From assembly GCF_014138625.1 (NCBI RefSeq), contig NZ_JACJHY010000018.1, positions 1 through 64,000 of the forward strand: a stretch of 64,000 nt of DNA, read 5' to 3'. Each line of letters begins with the position of its first letter. The stretch's first letter is position 1. Origin of the DNA: Aminobacter ciceronei. Lineage in GTDB: Bacteria; Pseudomonadota; Alphaproteobacteria; Rhizobiales; Rhizobiaceae. Made by a program: the position numbers and the translations under genes. The notes beneath the pieces are model-generated. The model did no database searches, had not been told where the DNA came from, and saw nothing but the letters and a program-made list of their open reading frames with translations. Positions 9,342 to 18,515 of the stretch are shown in pieces.

Positions 9342-9366
9342 AGGCCCCGCCACCCCGGCGGGGCCT
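9342..9366 (+). terminator. Hairpin downstream of the PepSY gene
   Basis: A perfect 10-bp stem (AGGCCCCGCC / GGCGGGGCCT) with loop ACCCC is followed by a short T-containing tail (TCTGCTTTCT). It is an intrinsic terminator or attenuator between the PepSY gene and the poly-Asp gene, so the downstream genes may be expressed at a lower level or from their own promoter. Confidence 0.7.
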
Positions 9367-9475
9367 TCTGCTTTCTGGCCGCATGCTGACGGGAAGCTGA
9401 AGCAGAAAGTCCGGACGCGTCAGCGAGCGATCAGATGGAGGCTCCACAAGAGGCCAGCAGAAAAGGAGACCTGCC

Positions 9476-9850
<375 letters not shown>

Positions 9851-9883
9851 CGGACTGATCGTGAAGCACTTCGGAGAATCATC

Positions 9884-10354
9884 ATGAAGAAGATCCTGGC
9901 CGCACTGGTCCTGACGACCGCGCTCACGCTTCCCGGCGTGGCGCTGGCTCGTCCCGTGACCCTGACGACGACGCTGAAGAGCTACGGCGGCGACGGCGCC
10001 TACCTCGCCATCTACGTCACCGACGCCAAGGGCGCCTATGCCGGCACCTTGTGGATGGCGGGCGGCAAGGCGAAGTATTACGAGCACCTGGCCGACTGGT
10101 ACCGCGCCACGGGCGGCAATGCGGCGGAAATCAACGGAATCACTGGGGCCAGCGTCGGGGCCGGGCGCACCCTGGAGATCACGCTCGACCTCGCCGACGC
10201 GTTATTCGACGCAGGCTACACGCTGCATCTCGATGCTGCCGTGGAGGACATGCGCGACAGTCCCAACGACGTCTCGGTGCCGTTGACGTCGGCGAATGCC
10301 GGGCAGGCGGTCCAAGGCCGCCGTTACGTCGCCAGCCTCGCCTACGCGATGTGA
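9884..10354 (+). CDS. Secreted DUF2271 protein, putative flavinylated redox carrier
   Basis: 156 residues with a signal peptide (cleavage near LARP, residue 23). The mature part resembles DUF2271 proteins, periplasmic partners of PepSY-TM reductases. Residues 84-90 read NGITGAS, which fits the D/N-x-x-(S/T)-G-A-(S/T) pattern that ApbE enzymes modify with FMN; Thr87 would be the attachment site. The genes that follow encode a membrane reductase and ApbE, so this protein probably carries covalently bound FMN and shuttles electrons in the periplasm. The assignment to DUF2271 is from memory of the family and its gene context; the flavinylation is inference from the motif. Confidence 0.75.
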   Translation: MKKILAALVLTTALTLPGVALARPVTLTTTLKSYGGDGAYLAIYVTDAKGAYAGTLWMAGGKAKYYEHLADWYRATGGNAAEINGITGASVGAGRTLEITLDLADALFDAGYTLHLDAAVEDMRDSPNDVSVPLTSANAGQAVQGRRYVASLAYAM

Positions 10355-10361
10355 GGCTGTC

Positions 10362-12566
10362 ATGACTCGGCTGCTCCATCGCTGGCCCGGCCTCGTCGGC
10401 CTTGCGTTGCTGGCGCTGCTTGCGCTCAGCGGCGCGGCACTCTCAATCTTCCCTGCGGCGGAGATGATTTCTTCGCCGCAGGCCGATCCGGCTGCAAGCG
10501 TCGCGGAACTCGCAACAAGGATTCAATCGGCAATTCCAGGCGTCGAGCAGATCAGGCGTTCGCCGTCTGGCCGCATCACCGCCTTCTGGTTCGACAAGGG
10601 TACCCCGGGCTCGGCGGTGATTGACCCGGAGACCGGACAAGCGGTCGGGTCGGCCGATCCGAACCAGGTCGAACGCTGGCTGACGAACCTGCACCGCTCG
10701 CTCTTCCTGGACGACACGGGACGCCTCGTTTCGGCGGCGGGCGCTGCTTCCATGCTTCTGCTGTCCGTCTCGGGAATCCTGCTGGTGGCGCGGCGCACCG
10801 GTGGCTGGCGGCGCTGGTTCTCGCCGCTGCGCGGCCCGCTTGCCGGGCGCGTCCATGTCGAACTCGCGCGTGCCGCAGTTCTGGGCCTGCTTCTTTCTTC
10901 GGCAACCGCGCTCTGGATGACAGCCTCCACCTTCAGCCTTCTTCCTGACGGGCCAGCAGCGCTGGATCAGTCCGACGCGAGCGGCAAGAAGGGCGCCGCG
11001 CTCTCCGCAATGCCGCTGCTCGCGGCTACGCCGAGCGATGACCTGCGCGAGCTCACCTTCCCGTACCCTGACGATGCAACCGACGTCTTCACCCTGAAGA
11101 CCGATAGCGGAACGGGTGCCATCGACCAGGGCACCGGGCAGACGCTCGGCTGGGTCGACCTGACCGCCTGGGAGCGCGCTACGGAAACCGTCTACATGCT
11201 CCACACGGGTCGCGGCGCGTCTCTGCTTGGGCTGCTTCTGGGCGTTATGGCGCTCGCGGTGCCTGTCATGGGCATCACCGGCCTTGCCGTCTGGGCCGCC
11301 GCGCGGGGCGGCCGACCGCCGATCAAGGGCAATGCCTCGCCTTCCGGCGCGGATCTCGTTGTGCTCGTCGGCAGCGAGGGTGGCAGCACCTGGGGCTTTG
11401 CCGCGACGCTCCACGCGGCGTTGACCAAGTCCGGCAAGCGAGTTCATGTCGCGCCGATGTCCGCCTTCGCGCCCGGCAGAACCCGGGCCGCGCAAAATTA
11501 CATCATGCTCGCTGCCACTTATGGGGACGGTGACGCACCGGCTTGCGCCAAGGGCTTCCTCGACCGTCTGGCCGCACTTCGGGCGGCTCCCTCGGCACCG
11601 GTCGCGGTGCTCGGCTTCGGTGACCGGAACTTCCCGCGCTTCTGCGCCTATGCCGAGGCTGTCGGTGCCGCCGCACGCGTGAAGGGATGGGAGACCATTC
11701 TGCCCTTCGACACCATCGATCGCCAGTCGCCGCAGGAGTTCGCGCGGTGGGGCCGCGCACTGGGGCAGGCTCTCGGCATCCCGCTGGAACTGGACCACCA
11801 GCCGGTCGCGCCCCGGACGACCGGATTGACGCTGGTTTCTCGCCGCGACTACGGCCAGGACGTGCAGGCGCCGACCGCGATCCTGCGCTTCGCCCTGCCG
11901 CGCCTCGGATTTCTACAACGCCTATTGGGCCGCGGCTTCGCCCGTTTCGAGGCGGGGGATCTCATCGGGATTCTCCCGCAAGGCGCCACCGTGCCGCGGT
12001 TCTATTCTCTGGCATCCGGCAGCCGCGACGGGTTCCTCGAAATCGTGGTCCGCAAACATGCCGGCGGCGTTTGCTCCAGTATGCTGACCGGGCTTCAGCC
12101 GGGCCGGTCTGTCGAAGCCTTCCTGCGGCGCAATCCGACTTTCCATCCGCCCCGCGGTCGCAAGCCGCTGATCCTGATCGGAGCCGGCACCGGGATTGGA
12201 CCGCTTGCGGGCTTCGTCCGCGCCAACGATAGCTTGCGGCCCATGCATCTGTTCTTCGGGATGCGGCATCGCGACAGCGACTTCCTCTACGGGGAAGAAC
12301 TGGCGCACTGGTCTTCCGAAGGTCGACTGGCGAGCCTGGCAACCGCCTGCTCGCGAGGCTCGCATCCGCGCTACATCCAGCACGTCATTGCGCGGGAAAG
12401 CGCGGCCCTTGCGGCAGCAATCGGGGCCGGAGCGCACATCATGGTCTGCGGCGGGCGCGAGATGGCTTCCGGCGTTGCAGAAACTCTTGCCGCGATCCTG
12501 GAGCCCATGGGCCTATCGCCGGCGCGGCTCAAGGCGGAGGGACGCTATGTCGAAGATGTCTACTGA
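10362..12566 (+). CDS. PepSY-TM / flavodoxin / FNR fusion reductase
   Basis: 734 residues combining three modules. An N-terminal PepSY-associated membrane part has helices near residues 7-28, 125-145, 170-190 and 285-315 around periplasmic PepSY domains. A cytoplasmic flavodoxin domain starts near residue 330 (VVLVGSEGGSTWGFA, then AATYGDGDAP). A CysJ/P450-reductase-like FAD and NAD(P)H domain follows (PRFYSLASG, GGVCSSML, LIGAGTGIGPLAGF, FFGMRHRDSDFLY), with the aromatic C-terminus YVEDVY. It should move electrons from NAD(P)H through FAD and FMN across the inner membrane to periplasmic acceptors, here probably the DUF2271 protein. The start ATG lies 8 bases after the DUF2271 stop; an in-frame upstream extension would overlap that gene. 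Confidence 0.88.
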   Translation: MTRLLHRWPGLVGLALLALLALSGAALSIFPAAEMISSPQADPAASVAELATRIQSAIPGVEQIRRSPSGRITAFWFDKGTPGSAVIDPETGQAVGSADPNQVERWLTNLHRSLFLDDTGRLVSAAGAASMLLLSVSGILLVARRTGGWRRWFSPLRGPLAGRVHVELARAAVLGLLLSSATALWMTASTFSLLPDGPAALDQSDASGKKGAALSAMPLLAATPSDDLRELTFPYPDDATDVFTLKTDSGTGAIDQGTGQTLGWVDLTAWERATETVYMLHTGRGASLLGLLLGVMALAVPVMGITGLAVWAAARGGRPPIKGNASPSGADLVVLVGSEGGSTWGFAATLHAALTKSGKRVHVAPMSAFAPGRTRAAQNYIMLAATYGDGDAPACAKGFLDRLAALRAAPSAPVAVLGFGDRNFPRFCAYAEAVGAAARVKGWETILPFDTIDRQSPQEFARWGRALGQALGIPLELDHQPVAPRTTGLTLVSRRDYGQDVQAPTAILRFALPRLGFLQRLLGRGFARFEAGDLIGILPQGATVPRFYSLASGSRDGFLEIVVRKHAGGVCSSMLTGLQPGRSVEAFLRRNPTFHPPRGRKPLILIGAGTGIGPLAGFVRANDSLRPMHLFFGMRHRDSDFLYGEELAHWSSEGRLASLATACSRGSHPRYIQHVIARESAALAAAIGAGAHIMVCGGREMASGVAETLAAILEPMGLSPARLKAEGRYVEDVY

Positions 12567-13500
12567 TCCGGTTCGTCATGCGCTGAGCGGCCCGACCATG
12601 GGAACGCGCTGGTCGGCTCTGTTCTGGGCTGAGCCCGGATTCGATGTGGCCCGGATCCGCTCCGGCTTGCAGGCTGCCGTCGATGAAGTCGATGCGCAGA
12701 TGTCGATCTGGAAGACCGACAGCGCTCTCATGCTGCTGAACCGAGCCCCGATCGGCGCGGCAGTGCCGATACCCGCGATGCTCGAACAGGTCCTGCAACT
12801 CGGCGTGGCCATCGGCAAGGCATCCGGCGGTGCATTCGACATGGGCGTGGGCGACGCCGTATCTGCCTGGGGGTTCGGGCCGGGTAGCGCCTCTCAAGAT
12901 TCAATCCGCGCAGCGATGTCGGCGCGCCGCGTGTCGGCAGTCGAAGCCCTCGCGTTCGGCCAGGGAACCGTGACGAAGCGTACCGCGATCATGCTCGATC
13001 TCAATGGGATCGCGAAAGGGGTCGGAGTTGATCGCCTTGCCGAATCGCTGTCGGCTTTCGGCGTCCGCGACGCTCTGGTCGGGATCGACGGCGAGATGCG
13101 TGCCATGGGCCATCGACCGGACGCGCAGCCATGGACGGTCGCCGTGGAAAAGCCCGATCCGGATCGACGTGCGCCCCATTCGGTCCTTGCTTTGACCAAC
13201 TGCGCGGTGGCGACCTCTGGCGATTATCGCCACTTTGTCACCGTAGACGGACGACGGCTGTCGCATACGATCGACCCGAAGCGCGGCGCGCCGCTGCTCC
13301 AACCGCCTGCCTCGGTGACGGTTATAGCCCCATCATGCGCCGTCGCCGACGCCTGGGCGACGGCGCTGATGGTCCTCGGGCCTGCCGAAGGGAGTGCGTT
13401 GGCGCGGAAGATCGGCCTCGAAGCATTGTTCCTGCTTTGCGACGAACGCGATACGGTTCGCGCACGGGGCGTGGGCAATTCATTCGTGCATGCCGCCTAG
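12547..13500 (+). CDS. apbE: FAD:protein FMN transferase
   Basis: 317 residues with ApbE features: the N-terminal GPTMGTRWS, the MSIWKTDSALMLLNR segment, GGAFDMGVGDAVSAWGFG, LDLNGIAKGVGVDRLAE, the glycine-rich VGIDGEMRAMG stretch and SHTIDPKRGAP near the active site. ApbE transfers FMN from FAD onto a Thr/Ser of target proteins using Mg2+. No signal peptide is obvious, so it may act in the cytoplasm or be exported in an unusual way. The start ATG at 12547 is set by GGCGGAGGG just upstream and overlaps the reductase gene by 20 bases. The likely target is the NGITGAS motif of the DUF2271 protein in the same operon. Confidence 0.92.
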   Translation: MSKMSTDPVRHALSGPTMGTRWSALFWAEPGFDVARIRSGLQAAVDEVDAQMSIWKTDSALMLLNRAPIGAAVPIPAMLEQVLQLGVAIGKASGGAFDMGVGDAVSAWGFGPGSASQDSIRAAMSARRVSAVEALAFGQGTVTKRTAIMLDLNGIAKGVGVDRLAESLSAFGVRDALVGIDGEMRAMGHRPDAQPWTVAVEKPDPDRRAPHSVLALTNCAVATSGDYRHFVTVDGRRLSHTIDPKRGAPLLQPPASVTVIAPSCAVADAWATALMVLGPAEGSALARKIGLEALFLLCDERDTVRARGVGNSFVHAA

Positions 13501-13513
13501 GAGCGACTTTGGT

Positions 13514-15415
13514 ATGGAACTTTCAGTAGGCGACAGGGTGAAGACAGCGCTTCTGGCGGTGGCGGGGGCAGGCCTTCTGGGAGGTCTCGTCCTAGCCTAC
13601 GTGATGGACCGACCGGATCTTGCTGCGACTACCTGGATGATCGGAGTCATCCCCATTCTGGCTGCACTGCTGGTCGAGATCCTGCGCAGCCTTGCGCGAG
13701 GCGAAGTCGGGCTGGACATTGTCGCGGCGCTGTCGATGACGGCGGCTCTTGTGTTCGGCGAGACGCTGGCCGCCGCGGTCGTTGCCGTCATGTACTCCGG
13801 CGGCACGTTTCTCGAAAGCTTTGCCGAGGGTCGCGCGCGGCGGGAGATGCGCGATCTTCTTTCGCGCGTCCCGCGCACGGCAACACGGCACCGCGACGGC
13901 CGCCTCGAGGACGTGCCGCTCGATGAGATCGCGCCCGGAGACCGGCTCCTGATCCGGCAGGGCGACATCGTTCCCGTCGATGGCACGGTCGAGTTTCTGT
14001 CGGCGTTCCTCGACACCTCCGCGTTGACGGGCGAATCCTTGCCGATCAAGCTCACCGCTGGCGCAGAGGCGATGAGCGGCTCGACCAATGCCGGCGATGC
14101 CTTCAATCTCGTTGCCACCAGGGAGGCGCACGACAGCACCTATGCAGGCATAGTGCGCCTGGTCGAACAGGCCCAGTCATCCAAGGCTCCCATGTCTCGG
14201 CTCGCCGATCGTTGGTCGCTTGGCTTCTTGCTCGTGACCGTGGGGATCGCCTTCGCCGCGTGGTGGTTCACCAACGACCCTATCCGGGCAGTTGCGGTGC
14301 TGGTAGTCGCGACGCCATGTCCGCTGATCCTGGCGGTGCCCGTGGCGCTGGTGGCGGGCCTCTCACGCGCCGCCCACTTCGGGGTGCTCATCAAAGGCGC
14401 CGGTCCGCTTGAGGCCATGGCGCGCGCGCGCACGCTCATTCTCGACAAGACCGGCACGCTGACCGACGGCCGACCGCAGATCGTTTCGATTGACACTCAT
14501 GACGGTATCGAGACGGATGAACTGCTGCGGCTTGCGGCCGCTCTCGACCAGGCAACCAAACACCCTGTAGCCCAGGCGATTGTTGCCGGAGCGCAGGAAC
14601 GCGGACTGACGCTGCCCGTCCCCCAAGAGGTCAGGGAGACGCCTGGCGAAGGGCTGACCGGCATCGTCGAGGGCCGACGAGTGATCGTGGGCGGACACGG
14701 CTTCGTGGTGGGACAAGTCGATGCCGCAGCCGTCGACCATCCGGCGCTGTCGGCGGGTTCGGTGCTGGTGGCGGTCGGGATCGACGGCAAGCTCGCAGGC
14801 CACATGGTCATGGCCGATCCATTGCGCGATGGCACACATGACATGCTGTCGGGACTGCGTCGACAGGGGGTTGATCGCATTCTTCTGGCTACCGGAGATC
14901 GCCATGAGGTTGCGGAACGCGTGACCGCCGGCCTGGGGCTTGACGGCATACGCGCCGGACTTACCCCGGATCAAAAGGTTCTTCTGGTCCTCTCGGAGCG
15001 CAAGCGCGGCCCGGTGATGATGGTCGGCGACGGGGTGAATGACGCTCCCGCCCTGGCCGCAGCCGACATCGGCGTGGCCATGGGGGCGCGAGGGGCAGCC
15101 GCCTCCGCGGAAGCCGCCGATGTCGTCTTGCTGGTTGATAGAGTGGACAGGCTCGGGCCGGGCGTCGAGATCGCTCGCGGAGCCCGGCGAATCGCTCTCG
15201 AAAGCGTTGTGGCGGGCATCGGACTTTCTGTCATGGGGATGATCGCGGCCGCTTTCGGTTATCTCACGCCTGTCCAGGGGGCACTGATCCAGGAAGCCAT
15301 CGACATCGCCGTTATCCTCAACGCGCTGCGTGCACTTCGAATCCAACCAGCCGAAACCGGGCCGATGCATCTGACTGACGGCGCGCTTGTAACTAGGAAA
15401 GGTATAAAGACATGA
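13514..15415 (+). CDS. Heavy-metal P1B-type ATPase
   Basis: 633 residues with the P-type ATPase sequence marks: TGES in the actuator domain, TPCP (VATPCPLILAVP) in the metal-binding helix, DKTGTLTD with the phosphorylated Asp, an HP motif (KHPVAQAI), and the hinge GDGVNDAPAL. There is no N-terminal HMA metal-binding domain; the protein starts directly with the first membrane helices. The CP motif of the P1B family is present, but the transported ion cannot be fixed; N-terminally short ATPases of this kind are often Mn/Fe/Zn-type exporters. TAGGAG precedes the ATG by 10 bases. The stop overlaps the ATG of the VIT-family gene (ATGA), so the two transporters are co-translated. Confidence 0.92.
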   Translation: MELSVGDRVKTALLAVAGAGLLGGLVLAYVMDRPDLAATTWMIGVIPILAALLVEILRSLARGEVGLDIVAALSMTAALVFGETLAAAVVAVMYSGGTFLESFAEGRARREMRDLLSRVPRTATRHRDGRLEDVPLDEIAPGDRLLIRQGDIVPVDGTVEFLSAFLDTSALTGESLPIKLTAGAEAMSGSTNAGDAFNLVATREAHDSTYAGIVRLVEQAQSSKAPMSRLADRWSLGFLLVTVGIAFAAWWFTNDPIRAVAVLVVATPCPLILAVPVALVAGLSRAAHFGVLIKGAGPLEAMARARTLILDKTGTLTDGRPQIVSIDTHDGIETDELLRLAAALDQATKHPVAQAIVAGAQERGLTLPVPQEVRETPGEGLTGIVEGRRVIVGGHGFVVGQVDAAAVDHPALSAGSVLVAVGIDGKLAGHMVMADPLRDGTHDMLSGLRRQGVDRILLATGDRHEVAERVTAGLGLDGIRAGLTPDQKVLLVLSERKRGPVMMVGDGVNDAPALAAADIGVAMGARGAAASAEAADVVLLVDRVDRLGPGVEIARGARRIALESVVAGIGLSVMGMIAAAFGYLTPVQGALIQEAIDIAVILNALRALRIQPAETGPMHLTDGALVTRKGIKT

Positions 15416-16113
15416 GCCGCCTTTCGCATTCGGAAGTCCACATGGTCCATCGCATCGGATGGCTGCGCGCCGCGGTGCTTGGAGCCAATGACGGTCTGGT
15501 CTCAACGTCCAGCCTCGTCGTGGGCGTGGCGGCGGCGGGGTCTGGTTCCACGGAAATCCTGATCGCGGGCTTCGCCGGTCTCGTCGCCGGGGCCATGTCC
15601 ATGGCTGCGGGTGAGTACGTGTCAGTGAGTTCGCAGACCGACGCTGAGAATGCGGACCTCGCTCGCGAACGGCGGGAACTGGCGGAGACGCCGGATGCCG
15701 AACTAGAAGAGCTGACCCAGATCTATATCAAGCGCGGCCTCGATCGCGACCTCGCGGGCCAGGTTGCCGCCCAGCTTACGGCAGGTGACGCGCTGGCCGC
15801 CCATGCCCGCGACGAACTTGGCATCTCCGAGACCTTGGCCGCGCGGCCGGTCCAGGCAGCTTTGGTTTCCGCATTGACCTTCGCGGCGGGTGCCATCGTT
15901 CCTGTGCTGGTGGCAATGGCTACGCCTGCCGACCAGACCAGCATTGTCGTCGGTGCATCGACCATCGTTGCCCTGGCGATCCTTGGCGGACTGGGAGCGA
16001 ACGCAGGCGGAGCCGGCATACTGCGCGGCGCGCTTCGCGTCACTTTCTGGGGCGCGCTCGCCATGGGCGTCACCGCCGCCGTCGGTGCTCTGTTCGGTGT
16101 GAGCGCGGGATGA
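15412..16113 (+). CDS. VIT1/CCC1-family Fe/Mn transporter
   Basis: 233 residues. The VIT family pattern is clear: an N-terminal WLRAAVLGANDGLVSTSSLVVGV helix, MSMAAGEYVSVSSQ with a helix break, an acidic cytoplasmic loop (residues about 75-135) that in this family binds metals, and three C-terminal helices. Members transport Fe2+ or Mn2+ out of the cytosol. It overlaps the P-type ATPase gene by 4 bases. The pair suggests a transition-metal export unit tied to the redox operon upstream. Confidence 0.9.
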   Translation: MSRLSHSEVHMVHRIGWLRAAVLGANDGLVSTSSLVVGVAAAGSGSTEILIAGFAGLVAGAMSMAAGEYVSVSSQTDAENADLARERRELAETPDAELEELTQIYIKRGLDRDLAGQVAAQLTAGDALAAHARDELGISETLAARPVQAALVSALTFAAGAIVPVLVAMATPADQTSIVVGASTIVALAILGGLGANAGGAGILRGALRVTFWGALAMGVTAAVGALFGVSAG

Positions 16114-16311
16114 GGTCCAAGGCCCTCCCACTTTGTCCTGCGAGGGTTCCGGGAAGTCTGCGACCTTTGCGGCGCCGTCGTTTGCCTCGCCCAGACAAGG
16201 CAATGCATTGCAACGTCTTCACGGCTCAGATTCTGAAACCGACGCCCACCGCATCCGAATTCGCTATCGTGCGAATTGGGCAACAGGCTTTGATGGGTTT
16301 CGGCTGACCCG

Positions 16312-17565
16312 ATGGACCACACTATTGCAAGACTGGGGCTGGCTCTGGCGATTGGCCTTCTCGTGGGTCTGGAGCGCGGATGGCGTGAGCGTGACGCTGC
16401 CGACAGGAGCCGTACGGCCGGCATTCGCACCTTCGGCCTGTCGGGGCTGCTGGGCGGCATCTTTGCCGCGCTCGCAGCCGCCTTGGACTCAAGCGCCATA
16501 TTGATTGCCGGTTTCTTCGGCTTCGCGGCAATCTTCGCCTGGTTCTCCTCGCACGAAGCCGAGCATGACCAGAATTTCAGCGTGACGGGTGTCGTGGCAG
16601 CATTGAGCGTGTTCGCGCTCGGCGCACTGGCGGTTGTCGGCGATCAACTCGTCGCTGCTGCAGGCGGAGCCGCGCTCGCAGCTGTCCTGGCCAGCCGGGA
16701 GATGCTTCACGGTCTGCTGCGTCGCCTGACCTGGATCGAACTGCGCTCGGCCATCGTCCTTGCAGCGATGACCGCGATCGTCCTGCCCCTCCTTCCGGAC
16801 AGAACCGTCGATCCCTGGGGAGGGCTCAACCCGTTCGAGATCTGGTTCTTCACCGTCATTGTCGCGGCGATATCCTTCGGTGGCTATGTCGCGGTGCGCT
16901 TGCTGGGCGAGACGCGCGGATTGCTCGTCGGATCGATCGCCGGCGCCGTTGTTTCGTCTACCGCGGTCACCGTCGCACTGGCACGTATGGCCAGAGCGGA
17001 AGCCAACGCGACGCCGCTGGTGGGCGGGGCAGCGCTTGCGGCGCTGGTATCCGTTCTGCGGGTCTGCGCCATCGTTGCGCTGCTCGCACCTCAGGTCATC
17101 GCGTACATGATCGCGCCCGCGATCGCCGGTGGATTCGTCCTTGCCGCGGCTGGCGTCCTGCTCCTGCGTCGAAGCGGCGCGCACGATGCCGGCGACCAGC
17201 CCGGGCGCAATCCGTTCGAATTTGGAGCCCTCCTGGTCTTTGCCGCTGCGTTCGCACTTGTTTCCACTGTCAGCGCGGCACTCTCGAGCCGGTTCGGTGA
17301 GAGCGGGCTTTTGGCCACGACTGCCGTTTCAGGCGCGTTTGATGTCGACGTGGCCGTTCTCAGTTCGCTTCGGCTTGCCGACGGGGGAACCGCCATCGCG
17401 CTCGTGGGTCAAGCCGTGCTTGTCGCGCTCGCCACAAATGCCGCAGGGCGTTTGGTCCTCGCAATTCTCGCCGGTCCCCCGCGTTTCTCGCTCCCGCTCG
17501 CTGCAATCACGGGATGCGCGGTCGTGGTGGCTGTCGCTGCCTTCGTGTGGTTCCCCTTCGCTTGA
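16312..17565 (+). CDS. MgtC/SapB-DUF4010 family membrane protein
   Basis: 417 residues, about 12 hydrophobic helices. The N-terminal part (LGLALAIGLLVGLERGWRERD, then RTAGIRTFGLSGLLGG) is an MgtC/SapB-like domain, and the remainder matches DUF4010. The family is a putative ion or magnesium-related membrane protein of unknown mechanism, often found near metal transport genes. About 200 bases separate it from the VIT gene, so it may have its own promoter. The ATG at 16312 is preceded by a weak ribosome site. Confidence 0.85.
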   Translation: MDHTIARLGLALAIGLLVGLERGWRERDAADRSRTAGIRTFGLSGLLGGIFAALAAALDSSAILIAGFFGFAAIFAWFSSHEAEHDQNFSVTGVVAALSVFALGALAVVGDQLVAAAGGAALAAVLASREMLHGLLRRLTWIELRSAIVLAAMTAIVLPLLPDRTVDPWGGLNPFEIWFFTVIVAAISFGGYVAVRLLGETRGLLVGSIAGAVVSSTAVTVALARMARAEANATPLVGGAALAALVSVLRVCAIVALLAPQVIAYMIAPAIAGGFVLAAAGVLLLRRSGAHDAGDQPGRNPFEFGALLVFAAAFALVSTVSAALSSRFGESGLLATTAVSGAFDVDVAVLSSLRLADGGTAIALVGQAVLVALATNAAGRLVLAILAGPPRFSLPLAAITGCAVVVAVAAFVWFPFA

Positions 17566-18111
17566 GATCAGCGGTCGGCCTGCCCGGCGCGCGAGGAATT
17601 TGCCGCTGTTTCCCAAGCAGAAATAACCACACGGCGACCGCCTCCGAACGACAATGTCCTTCTTATTCTCGCTTGAACCGGACCGTTAGTAGATGACACC
17701 GTTCAGGCCGAGTTTCAGAGGGGCCCCGAATGGCGGGTTTCGGGCCGCAGGCAAGCCAAGCGGAACGACCGAAATGGGGTCGGTAGCTGCCGGATCGGTT
17801 CGTATCTGACGCTGATGTGCTGCAATCCACGGTCGTTGACCATTGGACCAGCGTGGCGGCAGGGCACCTCCAGTCGGCACAGGGTTGACCAATGATATCG
17901 ACGACAGTCACCGAGTCCTGGCGCGGTCCAATCCCGCTCTCTCGTGATGGCTTTTCCTGGTGCGAGGGCGGATCTTCCACGATCAACCCGCAAGGGGTCG
18001 GCTAGCAAGCTGCCGCCGCTCGGCTTCGCCTTCGCGGTGATCGCGACCGAGGCCGGACGCTGACGGAGCCATCGAGCGGGATTGGCCCGCTCCAATGATG
18101 GAGCCCCTCAG
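17566..18111. other. Gene-free stretch at the left edge of the conjugative element
   Basis: No supported gene. The first 400 bases look like decayed sequence; GACCGAAATGGGGTCGG near 17,768 echoes the tract near base 40. The last part (18,060-18,110) is the leader of the next gene and contains a hairpin GAGCGGG/CCCGCTC. Gene style changes here from chromosome-like operons to plasmid accessory cassettes, so an element boundary probably lies in this interval, but I found no integrase or clear attachment site. Confidence 0.4.
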
Positions 18112-18294
18112 ATGCCGAACGAACTTTCCCTCGCGCAGAACCACGCATACCAGCTCGCCCACACGCTCATGGCGCCCGTCACGCTGTTCCGAACGGACGC
18201 CGGGTTCGGCATCCAGCCGAGCGCGGAGCTCGAAGACGACGAAGTCGAGACCCTCGCGGAATACAATCCCTTCGACGGAGGGCCGGCTCTTTGA
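18112..18294 (+). CDS. Small hypothetical accessory protein (60 aa)
   Basis: A 60-residue protein (MPNELSLAQNHAYQLAHTLM...) with an acidic C-terminus (ELEDDEVETLAEYNPFDGG). No domain is recognised. The start ATG is chosen because a SD-like GGAGCCCC lies 5-11 bases upstream; a longer frame would begin at 18,082. It has its own structured leader and ends inside a perfect terminator hairpin, so it is a self-contained transcription unit, the first of several such cassettes. Confidence 0.65.
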   Translation: MPNELSLAQNHAYQLAHTLMAPVTLFRTDAGFGIQPSAELEDDEVETLAEYNPFDGGPAL

Positions 18295-18304
18295 GCCGGC
18301 CCTC
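18278..18304 (+). terminator. Perfect hairpin overlapping a stop codon
   Basis: A 12-bp perfect stem (GAGGGCCGGCTC / GAGCCGGCCCTC) with a TTT loop is followed by TTCCTTCC. The stop codon TGA of the 60-aa gene starts in the loop. It is an intrinsic terminator that insulates this cassette from the Toprim gene. Confidence 0.85.
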
Positions 18305-18338
18305 TTCCTTCCGGCGGTGCCGCTTGCGAGCTGCGGCG

Positions 18339-18423
18339 GCAAGGGAAGCTACGCCGCGGCTGGCACGCAGCGGCCGGCGCGCGCTCACAATTCCCTCAGC
18401 TTGTGCCAGCCGCGCCCTTGCCC
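18339..18423 (+). promoter_or_regulatory. Structured leader of the Toprim gene
   Basis: Nested perfect inverted repeats: GGCAAGGG (18339-18346) with CCCTTGCC (18416-18423), and inside it CGCGGCTGGCAC (18356-18367) with GTGCCAGCCGCG (18404-18415). The two right arms abut, so the pair forms one long helix with a 9-base bulge on the left arm. No T-tract follows. The Toprim start codon lies about 90 bases downstream. A regulatory RNA structure or a folded single-stranded DNA signal is likely. Confidence 0.6.
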
Positions 18424-18515
18424 CCTTTGCTCTTCGCGGCGTCCGGAAGGGGCTCCGCGAGGTGCGGGGAAAGGAAAACAAGGAAAGGCGGACGCAAGGG
18501 CGTGCCGACAAGGAT

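Noticed and set aside
10443..11798. 451-codon minus-strand frame
   Set aside because: Antisense to the PepSY/flavodoxin reductase gene; composition typical of a GC-rich antisense shadow.
17566..18111. tRNA-associated attachment site at the element's left edge
   Set aside because: No tRNA gene and no repeat matching the region near 55.1-55.4 kb was recognised by eye; a systematic repeat search would be needed.
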